42,750 nucleotides of DNA, taken from contig CALARU010000053.1 in assembly GCA_937888715.1 (NCBI GenBank), positions 1 to 42,750 on the forward strand, given 5' to 3'. The notes beneath the pieces are model-generated. The model did no database searches. It saw only the letters and a program-made list of their open reading frames with translations, and was not told the origin of the DNA. Within the stretch, counting starts at the first letter, position 1. Every line of letters begins with the position of its first letter. Shown in pieces: positions 16,996 to 25,052 of the stretch. Position numbers and translations under genes: made by a program. This DNA is from an uncultured Planctomycetaceae bacterium. GTDB lineage: Bacteria; Planctomycetota; Planctomycetia; Gemmatales; Gemmataceae.

Positions 16996-19512
16996 ATGCC
17001 TTCCGCCCAGAAGGCCGAGACCAAAGATACTTCCCCAGCTTGGTATTTCACACTCTGGAAAGTTCCATCGGTACCCGCAGCCTTGGCTATAACCCTAGGC
17101 TTCTTAATCGATATTGCATATCAACCTCCGTTGCTATTCATGATGGCGTTGGCGTTGGGCCTTCTTCTCGCTTGGTTAGTTTGCATCGTTGGGAAGAAGC
17201 TAAACCTTGCCCTGATGTATCTGCTGCTTTTCATTGTTTGTTTGGGCGCATTCAGGCACTTTATTGCTGCTCGTTTGGTTACCTCCGACGATGTCAGGCG
17301 CTCTTTGGGCGATTCGGTTTCTCTTTGCAAGTTTAAAGGTTATCTCCAAGAAGAACCAAGGCTATGGGTTGGTGAAACCAACAATCCATTGCGGACGGTT
17401 CCTGCTGCCAATCGAAGTTCCGCAATTCTTTATTTGCATGAGATGCAACAAAATGGCGTATGGAACCCGGTCAAAGGTAATTTAAGGATGGTGAGTAATG
17501 ATACCTTGGCAGAGTTTCATTTAGGGGATACGGTCGAAATAACAGGGCGGGCCAAGTTGATATCGGCTCCTACCAATCCAGGCGAATGGGACTACCGGAG
17601 TTTTCTAAATCAACAGGGTATTTATGGCGAAATCAGGATCAATGATTCTTCAGCGATTCGAATGGTTGAGGAAGGATCGTGGTTCAACTTTTCCTCTTTA
17701 TTGTGCTTCATCCGGGCGAGGGCAGCCAACCTTCTTGTCAGCAATCTGCCCACGCCTGAGGGCCCTCTTGCAGAGGCATTGCTTTTGGGCGATAGCCCTT
17801 TGTTGCACAACAGCGAATGGGATAAATTTAAAAATACCGGGGTGCTTCATGTGCTTGCGATCAGTGGGCAACACCTTGCAATATTAGGTGGAACTTTGGC
17901 ATGGTTGCTGCGTGCCTTCAGGTTCAAGCCCGCATCCATTGCATTCATGGTCACTCTTTTTCTTTTGGTTTATGCGCTGCTTACCGGGGGCAGGCCCTCT
18001 GCGATGCGTGCTGTCATCATGGTGGGATGCTTCAGTTTGGGAATTATCCTACGTAGGCCGGCGCCTGCAATTCATACTCTTACCGCTTCTTGGATCATTC
18101 TTGCGTTTGTTCAGCCTTGGGATTTATTCAGCCCCGGATGCACTCTTTCATTTCTTGCAACTGCTTGCCTAATCTGGGTGATTCCAAAGTTTTCGCAACA
18201 AGAAGAAAGCCCGCTCGAGCTTTTAACACATGAATCCAAACCTTTATGGCGCAGAATGCTTGCTGATTTTTTGAAGGCAACACGCGAACTCTTTTTTATC
18301 TCTGCCATTGTCTGGGTTTTTGTAACTCCCTTGGCAACTGCATTCACCCATGTGGTTTCACCCGTTGCACTTTTAATTGGCCCACCACTTATCATTCTTA
18401 CGACCCTTGCACTTTTAGCAGGATTCATTGGCATTGTTTTAGGAAGTTTTATCAGCCCGATTGCTGTGGTCGCAAGTTGGATTATTTTTCCATGCCTTTG
18501 GTTGTGTGGCAAACTTGTTGATCTGGCATTGCTGATCCCCATGGGCCATTTTTACCTTCCTGATCTGCCTTTCTGGTTGATACCGCTCGGGTATGTCAGT
18601 GTTTTTATTTGGCTGAATTGGCCTTTTCTTTTGCCTAAATATGCATGGTGCTGCGTTGCGATTCTTTGGGCTTATCTTTTCATCTTTCCCATTCGAATAC
18701 CGCCTAGAGATCTCTGTGTGACATTTTTGGCAGTGGGGCATGGCACCTGTGTCGTGATGGAAACTCCAGATGGAAAGGTGTTGGTGTATGATGCTGGGTC
18801 GATTTCGGGGCCTGAAGTTTCACGCAGGAAAATCGCACCATTCCTTTGGTCGAAGAAAATTACCACCATCGATAAGTTATTAATCTCTCATGCAGACCTT
18901 GATCATTTCAATGGTTTGCCTTTCCTGTTGCAAAGTTTCAATGTGCGATCGGTGGCAACAACCCCAAGCTTTTCGCAGAAACCCACGCCTGGTGTTGCCT
19001 TGGTCAACCAATTGCTTGGCAATCCCCGTGCGAATCTTGAATTGATCACCAAAGGTAAAAGCTGGAGTTCAGGCGGTGTTGATTTTGAAGTGCTTCACCC
19101 ACCTGAAGTTGGCCCCTCGGGAAATGAAAATACCCGAAGCATGGTTATAGAAGTTGGCTACAAGGGCTTTAAAATGCTTTTGACAGGCGACTTGCAAAGC
19201 CCCGGATTAGAAATGGTGCTGCAACTTCCACCTAGGGCTGTTGATGTGCTGATGGCGCCACACCATGGAAGCAAGAAATCGCTTCCCCAAGAATTTCTGC
19301 ATTGGTGTCAGCCTGCAACTCTGGTGATAGGCACGCAAGGGGATATTTATCCCTCGATACCATTGCCTGTAAACTCTTCCTCTAAATGGATGTCAACAAA
19401 GGAAGAGGGAGCAATAACTTTGCGTTTTCATAAGTCGGGAATTGCAATCGAGACATTCGTGGATTTGAAAAGAGAACCATGGCATGACAGGGGACTGCCA
19501 GGAATCCGCTAG
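16996..19512 (+). CDS. comEC: ComEC/Rec2 family DNA-uptake channel
   Basis: An 838-residue inner-membrane protein for uptake of single-stranded DNA. The N-terminus has transmembrane segments and a DUF4131-type domain. The central competence domain starts with the hallmark VLHVLAISGQHLAILGG (near residue 280) and has many membrane helices. The C-terminal metallo-beta-lactamase-like domain carries SHADLDHFNG (HxDxDH, near residue 630) and APHHGSKKS (near residue 755). All parts are present and the frame is intact, so it is probably functional. GGAG lies 7 nt before the ATG. A degraded copy of its 3' part occurs at 20914-21062. Confidence 0.95.
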   Translation: MPSAQKAETKDTSPAWYFTLWKVPSVPAALAITLGFLIDIAYQPPLLFMMALALGLLLAWLVCIVGKKLNLALMYLLLFIVCLGAFRHFIAARLVTSDDVRRSLGDSVSLCKFKGYLQEEPRLWVGETNNPLRTVPAANRSSAILYLHEMQQNGVWNPVKGNLRMVSNDTLAEFHLGDTVEITGRAKLISAPTNPGEWDYRSFLNQQGIYGEIRINDSSAIRMVEEGSWFNFSSLLCFIRARAANLLVSNLPTPEGPLAEALLLGDSPLLHNSEWDKFKNTGVLHVLAISGQHLAILGGTLAWLLRAFRFKPASIAFMVTLFLLVYALLTGGRPSAMRAVIMVGCFSLGIILRRPAPAIHTLTASWIILAFVQPWDLFSPGCTLSFLATACLIWVIPKFSQQEESPLELLTHESKPLWRRMLADFLKATRELFFISAIVWVFVTPLATAFTHVVSPVALLIGPPLIILTTLALLAGFIGIVLGSFISPIAVVASWIIFPCLWLCGKLVDLALLIPMGHFYLPDLPFWLIPLGYVSVFIWLNWPFLLPKYAWCCVAILWAYLFIFPIRIPPRDLCVTFLAVGHGTCVVMETPDGKVLVYDAGSISGPEVSRRKIAPFLWSKKITTIDKLLISHADLDHFNGLPFLLQSFNVRSVATTPSFSQKPTPGVALVNQLLGNPRANLELITKGKSWSSGGVDFEVLHPPEVGPSGNENTRSMVIEVGYKGFKMLLTGDLQSPGLEMVLQLPPRAVDVLMAPHHGSKKSLPQEFLHWCQPATLVIGTQGDIYPSIPLPVNSSSKWMSTKEEGAITLRFHKSGIAIETFVDLKREPWHDRGLPGIR

Positions 19513-19924
19513 CTTTCATTTACTTACAACATGCAAGTTCCTGATTGATATCGAAGCGATGAAAAAGGGAAGGACTGGAAATTCACATTCAGTGGCAAAG
19601 AAGTCGATGAGTCAGCAGGTTAGTAGAGGAGTTAGTAAAAAACTCCAGTGTTACCTGATGCTTTTTAGCCAACATAAGACGCCCCTTCCGCATGCCAGAT
19701 GTACGGATTATGTAATTACGAGACCCGTAATGTAAGAGAATAGCTGGAAGTTTAAGATGTTTGATTAAATAGATGTTGGATCATGCTTGAAGAGTGGTAG
19801 GTGGCTTATTAAGCTAGGAGATTGTGCGTTGTCACTTTGTCCTAGGTGTAATACTTGTAGAAAATTATTAATAATAGGTGTCGTGGTGTATTGATAAGTT
19901 CATTTAATTTAAGGAGACAAGCTA
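19513..19924. other. Intergenic region, no gene seen
   Basis: This 412-bp AT-rich stretch lies between comEC and the TPR gene. Short open frames run through it, but none has a ribosome site or protein-like composition. The last bases contain AAGGAG, the ribosome site of the TPR gene, so a promoter should lie in the final 100-200 bp. Confidence 0.5.
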
Positions 19925-20854
19925 ATGGGGACTGATTCAGGAAAGCAGTTGCTCAATGAAGAAAATAACGACCTGGAAAATCAGGATTTAAACGATGCAA
20001 TTATCTACTTTACTAAGGCTATAGAAAGCAACCCTGCGTTGGAAGAAATGTATGTGACTCGTGGGATCATTTACCTACAATTAGGTGATCATAATAAAGC
20101 CATAGCAGATTTCACCAAAGCTATCGAACTAGAACCTAAGAATGCTGCCGCCTACTTCAATCGGGGACTTGCGAATGGTGAATTAAACAAGTACCTCGAA
20201 GCCCTAGTAGATTACACCAAAGTGATTGAGCTAGAACCTAAGAATGCGAGCGCTTACAACAATCGGGGGAATGTGTATTATGAATTAAATAAGTACATCA
20301 AAGCCATAGCAGATTACACCAAAGTGATTAAACTAGATCCTAAGGATGTGAATGTCTACAACAATCGGGGTGCTGCAAATGCTAAATTAAAGAGGTGCAT
20401 CAAAGCCATAGCAGATTTCACCAAAGCGATTGAACTAGATCCTAAGGATGTGGATGCCTATAACAATCGGGGGAATGTGTATCATGAATTAAAGAAGTAC
20501 CCCGATGCCATAGCAGATTACACCGAAGCTATAGAGTTAGATCCTATGCTTGTGCTTGCCTACACCGCTCGGGGGAATGCGTATGGTGAATTAAATAGGC
20601 ACATCGAAGCCATAGCAGATTTGACCAAAGCGATTGAACTAGATCCTAAGGATGTGGATGCCTACAACAATCGGGGAGTTGCGTATGGTGAATTAAAGAA
20701 GTATCTCGAAGCCCTAGCAGATTTCACCAAAGTGATTGAACTAGATCCTAAGGATGTGAATGCCTACAACAATCGGGGCCAGGCGTATAAATCCTTAGGG
20801 GAAAAAAAAGAAGCCGATGCAGATTTCGCTAAGGCTAAGGCATTAGAGAAATAA
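19925..20854 (+). CDS. TPR repeat protein built from 102-bp DNA repeats
   Basis: A 309-residue cytoplasmic protein without a signal peptide. It consists of about eight tetratricopeptide repeats of 34 residues (KAIADFTKAIELDPKDVDAY... pattern, with the Y-N-N-R-G signature) and a C-terminal capping helix. TPR arrays bind other proteins. The repeats are also highly alike as DNA, e.g. GAACTAGATCCTAAGGATGT recurs about every 102 or 204 bp, so the array has probably expanded recently. AAGGAG precedes the ATG. The capping segment resembles that of the TPR lipoprotein at 33856-34350. It sits between comEC and a decayed comEC fragment. Confidence 0.88.
   Translation: MGTDSGKQLLNEENNDLENQDLNDAIIYFTKAIESNPALEEMYVTRGIIYLQLGDHNKAIADFTKAIELEPKNAAAYFNRGLANGELNKYLEALVDYTKVIELEPKNASAYNNRGNVYYELNKYIKAIADYTKVIKLDPKDVNVYNNRGAANAKLKRCIKAIADFTKAIELDPKDVDAYNNRGNVYHELKKYPDAIADYTEAIELDPMLVLAYTARGNAYGELNRHIEAIADLTKAIELDPKDVDAYNNRGVAYGELKKYLEALADFTKVIELDPKDVNAYNNRGQAYKSLGEKKEADADFAKAKALEK
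19968..20790 (+). repeat. Tandem 102-bp repeats encoding TPR units
   Basis: About eight 102-bp units lie in frame. Near-identical blocks such as CGATTGAACTAGATCCTAAGG followed by the ACAATCGGGG segment recur near 20430, 20635 and 20740. Such repeats can gain or lose units by slippage without breaking the frame. Confidence 0.75.
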
Positions 20855-21231
20855 GCTTACACCCGTATTCATCGCCTAAGGTGGTCATCATTGTGGGCAA
20901 CATAAGTTGGTGTTCACCAAAGGGAAAAGCTGGAGTTCAGGTGGTGTTGATTTTGAATTGCTTCACCCACCTGAAACTGCCCCCCTCTGGTAATGAAAAT
21001 ACCCGTAGCATGGTGATTGAAGTTGGTTACAAGGGATTCAAAATGCTGCTGACAGGCGACTTCCGGCTCCGTCGGCAGGGTGAAATCTCAAACCCGATCA
21101 AAGGTTCGAATCAGGATGGTGATAAAGAGTGAACAAACTCCCGATACGGCCTTAACTTAGTGTCTAAAAAACTTTGCTCAATCTGGCCGACGGTGGGATC
21201 ACGCCGCAGCATCTTCCTCTGGTCGATGGAC
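20855..21231. other. Intergenic scar region with comEC remnant
   Basis: Apart from the comEC-derived fragment listed separately, I see no gene here. Base composition changes within this stretch: the left part is like the host and the right part (from about 21130) becomes GC-rich, so it marks the left edge of the GC-rich block. Sequence from about 21130 to 21231 matches nothing I recognise. Confidence 0.5.
20914..21062 (+). pseudogene. Decayed fragment of comEC (metallo-beta-lactamase region)
   Basis: This 149-bp stretch is clearly homologous to 19046-19193 of the intact comEC, from TCACCAAAGG to GACAGGCGACTT. It carries scattered substitutions and a one-base net length difference that shifts the frame; the second half still reads NENTRSMVIEVGYKGFKMLL in one frame. 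There is no start, no partner motif and no full domain, so it is a remnant. It shows that this locus once had a second comEC copy or received a diverged comEC by recombination. Confidence 0.85.
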
Positions 21232-22524
21232 TCAATTTCGTTTCTTATACCGGTAGGCCCACACGACGCCGTTGTCGTTGCTGTCGCCGGCGACATGGCA
21301 GAAGTAGGCGTTCAACTCCCGATCGAAACAGGTGTTGGCGGCGAAGTGAAACTTGGGTCCGTCGGCCGGGAAAGGGAGCGGGTCCGCCCACGAGTTGGTT
21401 CGCGGGTCATAAGTGAAGACGCCGGGCGTTTTCCCTCGCATCTGAAGCACCACCACGAGGTCGAGGAGTGGGTCGTACTCGTAGTATGCGCCATTGGTAC
21501 TCATGGCCTCGGGGCCGTCCCCCTTGGGTTTCAGGTGGCTCCAGGTATTGCTCCCGATGTCGTAGGCCATGAGGCCCTCCCCCTTCGAACCGTCACCGTC
21601 GTTTCGGTAGATTCGATTCCGCTTGGAGTCGTAACAGCCGGGGCCGTCGTAGCCCTTGGGCGCTGGGCCTTTCGGCTTCGCATCGCTCCACTGGTTCTTG
21701 GCGGGATCGAAAATCGCGACGGTGTTGGAACCCACCGCGAAGAACTGCTTCTTTGAAGGGAGATAGTGGAACTGAGGAAAACCTCCTGCGCTCACGGCCA
21801 TCGAGTTGTTCGCCGTGGATCGCTCGAACTTGCCCGACGCCGCATCGTAGAACCACGGGGAGAAGTCTGCTTTCTTTTTGCCTTTCATCTGCTCTTCAAG
21901 CAGTTTCAACCCTTCGTCCATCAGTTTCTCGCCACCGAGGAAATATCTGGAAAGCTGATTACTCGACCAACTGATAAAGGCGAATTTCTTCCGGTCGGAA
22001 TCATACGCGAGATACCCCCAGGCGTGAACCAGCGTGTGGACCGGGATGGCCTGCCCGTCCTTGTCGCGCAACAACCCGTTATCGTCGATCAGGAATTCCT
22101 TGTCCTTGACGCGCTGCGTGAAGGTCTTCGTGTTCGTGCCGGGATGGAGGCACAGCCAGGCGTGGGCGTTAATGTCGTAGAACCACAAGTCGTCCATGCT
22201 GTGGCCATCGGGCTTGACATAGCCGTGAACGCCTTCGCCGAAGAGGAAGGCACCGCGCAGGTCTGGAGCGAGGATCAGGGCTTTGGCACCCCACGAACTG
22301 CCCCGTGCCTTGCCCCACTTCGGGTCCGCGGCGGGGGCGCCGAGATTCACCCACTGGTTGTCGCCCAGCGCCTTAATTTTGTCGAGATGCGGTCCGGGCT
22401 TGCTGGGCATTTCAGCCAGCGGCCCTTTTTTCGCCGTGTCTTGGCCGGATGCGGACCAAGCGACAATCAACATCGCAACAGCCGCCAAGAATGCCGCATG
22501 AAAAGTCCGGAAGTATTTCATCAT
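21232..22524 (-). CDS. Secreted Kelch-type beta-propeller protein
   Basis: A 430-residue protein with a signal peptide (about residues 1-27, ending WSASGQ). The body has repeated Kelch/galactose-oxidase-like blades: DLWFYDINAHAWLCL, SPWFYDAASGKFER, GLMAYDIGSNTWSHLKPKG, VFTYDPRTNSWADPLPFP. No copper or Cys-Tyr catalytic centre can be made out, so a binding role outside the cytoplasm is likelier than an enzyme role. A GAGGGA site precedes two consecutive ATG codons. It follows the larger Kelch gene by 43 nt. Its early segment (LGDNQWVNL) resembles the middle of the larger protein (LPANQWVQR), so the two are probably related. Confidence 0.85.
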   Translation of the reverse strand: MMKYFRTFHAAFLAAVAMLIVAWSASGQDTAKKGPLAEMPSKPGPHLDKIKALGDNQWVNLGAPAADPKWGKARGSSWGAKALILAPDLRGAFLFGEGVHGYVKPDGHSMDDLWFYDINAHAWLCLHPGTNTKTFTQRVKDKEFLIDDNGLLRDKDGQAIPVHTLVHAWGYLAYDSDRKKFAFISWSSNQLSRYFLGGEKLMDEGLKLLEEQMKGKKKADFSPWFYDAASGKFERSTANNSMAVSAGGFPQFHYLPSKKQFFAVGSNTVAIFDPAKNQWSDAKPKGPAPKGYDGPGCYDSKRNRIYRNDGDGSKGEGLMAYDIGSNTWSHLKPKGDGPEAMSTNGAYYEYDPLLDLVVVLQMRGKTPGVFTYDPRTNSWADPLPFPADGPKFHFAANTCFDRELNAYFCHVAGDSNDNGVVWAYRYKKRN

Positions 22525-22567
22525 TAGTCCCTCGGAAAAGGTGAAAATTGGGCCATTCGCTGCGCTA

Positions 22568-24844
22568 CTACTTTAGCTCCACCAGCTTTAAACTCTTGCT
22601 ATCCAACCGCAGCACATGGACGCGGCTATTCTGTCCCACGGCCCACACCAACTTCCGGTGCGGATCGTACATCAGGCCCATCGAGTTGTTGAATGCTCCC
22701 AATGCCTTGCCCACGGGGTCGTCACCGGCCAACTCCGCGCCGAACCAGGCATTCTTGCCGCAATCGTACAGCAGCCAGAGAAGCTTGCCGTTGAGGCTGG
22801 CCCGGGCACCCACCATCACCATGTCGAGTTCGGGCAGATAGATCGTCTCCCGCGACGGCAGCGCCGCCATCGCCTTGCCAGCAGCGTTAAGCTCTTTCGC
22901 CTTTCCGTTTTTGAAATCGTAACCCATCACCTCCCCTTTGTTCTTATCGACGCTACTGAAGAATAGGAGCCGATCGCGCTGGCTATCGTAGGCCATCCCG
23001 TGACAGTCGGGGCTTTGGGCCGGCAGCGTGCCCGTCAGTGGTAGTGCTTTCCAGATACGGCTCGCACCGTCGAGCCGCCAAAGTCCGGCGCCACCGCCGA
23101 CCTTGCTGGCCCAGAGTACGGCCCCCTCCGGCGTCGTGCAGACCGTGTCGGTATAAAAGTTCGGCCGGTGCGGACTGCGTGCCGTACTCCGTGACCACTT
23201 GCTCGCCTTTGGGTCGAAGAAGTAAGTGTATGCGTGCGGCACGAAGATCAGCGATTTCAGATGCGGATCGTACCCAGTGGATTTGTAGGTATGGCCGGTC
23301 ATCCACGGATTACCTTGGAAGCTCCATTCGCCGTTGACCTGGTCGTTGCTGTAGACATATTCCAGGGGCTGCTCGGGAGCGAAGGGGATCGAGTAGCGGT
23401 CGGTCTTGACATCGTACACCTGCGGCGCGGTGCCGCTGTAAGCCGAGTGGCCGCCGGAGAAGCGCACGATGAGATCGAGGTCGGTTGCAAAGACCGCCGA
23501 GCCCCAGTCCATGTTGGGCCGCGGCAGTTTCGGTGTCGGTCGCTGCACCCATTGATTCGCTGGCAAATCCTTGAGCTCAGCATCGACCTTCGCAGCATCG
23601 GCTGCCGGCATGCCTTGCTGGAACCAAGCCGGATCGTGCGGACCGGTGCGGCGAACCGTGGCACCTGCGGCGACACCCCACTTGGCTGCCCCGGCTTCGT
23701 TGGCTTGGCTCGCATCCACCGGGCAGATCCAGGTGCCATCGCCTAGAGCGACGACCGTGTCGCTATCGTCCACGGCAGCGCTGAGGAAGAAGTTGTGCCG
23801 ACTAGCCGGGGCATCCTTGCCCATCTCGAAACGCTTGACCAGTTCCCACTTATTGGTCGCGACATCGTAGGTCCACGCTTCCAGCGGCAGCGGCGCATAG
23901 AGACCCTCGCAGTAGCCGACCGGCGAGGCGTAGGTGTAACCGCCCAGCAGCAAGACTTTCTTCGCCTTGGGAAGCCAGAGCAGAGCATGGCCGCCACGCG
24001 GCGACGGGCTGCGCATCGGCTTCTTGTCCTCCCACTTCTGGGCGACCACATCGAAAGTCCAGGTGTCGGCAATGAGCTGGTCCAGCCGATCGCCACCGAA
24101 GAGAACGACCTTCTTGTTCACCGAGTCGTAGACTAGCCGCGCATTGGCCCGCTGAGGCGGTTGCTTGTCGAGTTTGAGTTGAGTCCAGGTGTTGGAGGAC
24201 GGAGTATAGGTCCAGGTGCCGGGGTCGCCGCGCTCGCTTTGCACATTGCCGCCGCCGAAAAGGACGAACCGCTGGTTGTGCCGATCGTAGCACATTGAAC
24301 TCCAGAGCAGGACGCCGCCCAGATCTTTCTGGGGATCGCTCTTGGGGGCCAGGTCGGTCCAAGTGCGCTCGGCGGGGTCGTAGCAAAAAGTACGGCCGCC
24401 TGCATAGAAAACAAAAGTCTTCGTGTCGGGATCGTAGTCGTATTTCTGGCCGAGAGAGAAGGTGCCGTAAACGGTCCAGTTCGGCCGGCCGTTGCCCTCG
24501 GCGTCCTTGAAGTGGAACCGTTCATCCTTCCAAGCCGGGGCCTGGCACGGCCCGAACTTCGGTCCCCAATCCTTGCCCTTGGGATAGGCGTTCTCCCACT
24601 GCCCGGCGTCCCGATCGAGCGCAAGCACATCGTAGGGCCGCGGTTTCTTGTACTCGCCCGAGTGGGTCCGGCCACCGAGAACCAAGAAACGCTTCAGGTC
24701 CGGCGAATAACCGAGCGGCACATCGAAGCGAGGTCCTTCAATGGTAGCTTTGTCCAGTTTGCTCCAGTGGTTCGGTTCTGCGCCCTGCGCGACATGGGCC
24801 AGGATGGCTATGAAGAAAAGGACTAACAGGTTGCGTACGCTCAT
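22568..24844 (-). CDS. Large secreted Kelch-repeat protein (two propeller halves)
   Basis: 758 residues from the ATG at 24844, which is followed directly by a signal peptide (MSVRNLLVLFFIAILAHVAQG). An upstream in-frame GTG at 24922 would bury the signal peptide. The first half has clear Kelch blades (RFVLFGGGN, KVVLFGGDR, KVLLLGGYTY with W-x-x-D/W-T patterns). The second half, from about residue 410, is a further propeller-like region ending in KLVWAVGQNSRVHVLRLD. A role in binding at the cell surface is likely; no catalytic motif is visible. The start overlaps the stop of a 49-codon ORF by ATGA. Confidence 0.85.
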   Translation of the reverse strand: MSVRNLLVLFFIAILAHVAQGAEPNHWSKLDKATIEGPRFDVPLGYSPDLKRFLVLGGRTHSGEYKKPRPYDVLALDRDAGQWENAYPKGKDWGPKFGPCQAPAWKDERFHFKDAEGNGRPNWTVYGTFSLGQKYDYDPDTKTFVFYAGGRTFCYDPAERTWTDLAPKSDPQKDLGGVLLWSSMCYDRHNQRFVLFGGGNVQSERGDPGTWTYTPSSNTWTQLKLDKQPPQRANARLVYDSVNKKVVLFGGDRLDQLIADTWTFDVVAQKWEDKKPMRSPSPRGGHALLWLPKAKKVLLLGGYTYASPVGYCEGLYAPLPLEAWTYDVATNKWELVKRFEMGKDAPASRHNFFLSAAVDDSDTVVALGDGTWICPVDASQANEAGAAKWGVAAGATVRRTGPHDPAWFQQGMPAADAAKVDAELKDLPANQWVQRPTPKLPRPNMDWGSAVFATDLDLIVRFSGGHSAYSGTAPQVYDVKTDRYSIPFAPEQPLEYVYSNDQVNGEWSFQGNPWMTGHTYKSTGYDPHLKSLIFVPHAYTYFFDPKASKWSRSTARSPHRPNFYTDTVCTTPEGAVLWASKVGGGAGLWRLDGASRIWKALPLTGTLPAQSPDCHGMAYDSQRDRLLFFSSVDKNKGEVMGYDFKNGKAKELNAAGKAMAALPSRETIYLPELDMVMVGARASLNGKLLWLLYDCGKNAWFGAELAGDDPVGKALGAFNNSMGLMYDPHRKLVWAVGQNSRVHVLRLDSKSLKLVELK

Positions 24845-24990
24845 GACAGTTTCTCTAAATGGGGCGGGCAAATATCGGTGCCGATCGGTGCCTTCGACAG
24901 TTCCTTGCTTCCAGCCGTACACACGATGCAGGCTGCGGTCGAGGGAGTCGCTTTGGTATCAAGGAAGAACTTTTGTTCTTCGGGGATCAT
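24841..24990 (-). CDS. Micro-ORF with CxxC motif, coupled to the Kelch gene
   Basis: A 49-codon ORF with an ATG at 24990 preceded by a purine-rich GGAGGTCGGGCGGGG. The stop overlaps the start of the large Kelch gene (ATGA), a classic coupling arrangement. The product has a CIVC pair at residues 21-24 and a third Cys at 41, followed by PPHLEKLS. There is no signal peptide or membrane segment, and I recognise no family. It might be a small redox or metal-binding protein, or a leader ORF that only couples translation. It lies 62 nt after the thioredoxin-like gene. Small size makes this call uncertain. Confidence 0.45.
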   Translation of the reverse strand: MIPEEQKFFLDTKATPSTAACIVCTAGSKELSKAPIGTDICPPHLEKLS

Positions 24991-25052
24991 ACCCCGCCCG
25001 ACCTCCAGCGTGCTCGGTTTTTTCTCCTTCGCCGCACTGGCGGGCCGTACTA

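Noticed and set aside
19484-19735. 83-codon plus-strand frame after comEC
   Set aside because: It overlaps the comEC end, lacks a ribosome site and reads like translated intergenic DNA.
19968-20790. Regularly spaced repeats resembling a CRISPR array
   Set aside because: The period is 102 bp, the units are coding and in frame as TPRs, and there are no 25-40 bp repeats with unique spacers.
21103-21112. GGTTCGAATC, a tRNA T-loop-like word near the left edge of the GC-rich block
   Set aside because: The flanking bases do not form a T-arm stem and no acceptor, D or anticodon arms can be built around it, so there is no tRNA or clear attachment site.
22616-24826. Several long open frames on the plus strand and in other frames across the Kelch genes
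   Set aside because: High G+C suppresses stop codons; these frames have no ribosome sites, no motifs and implausible composition, while the minus-strand Kelch frames show signal peptides and repeats.
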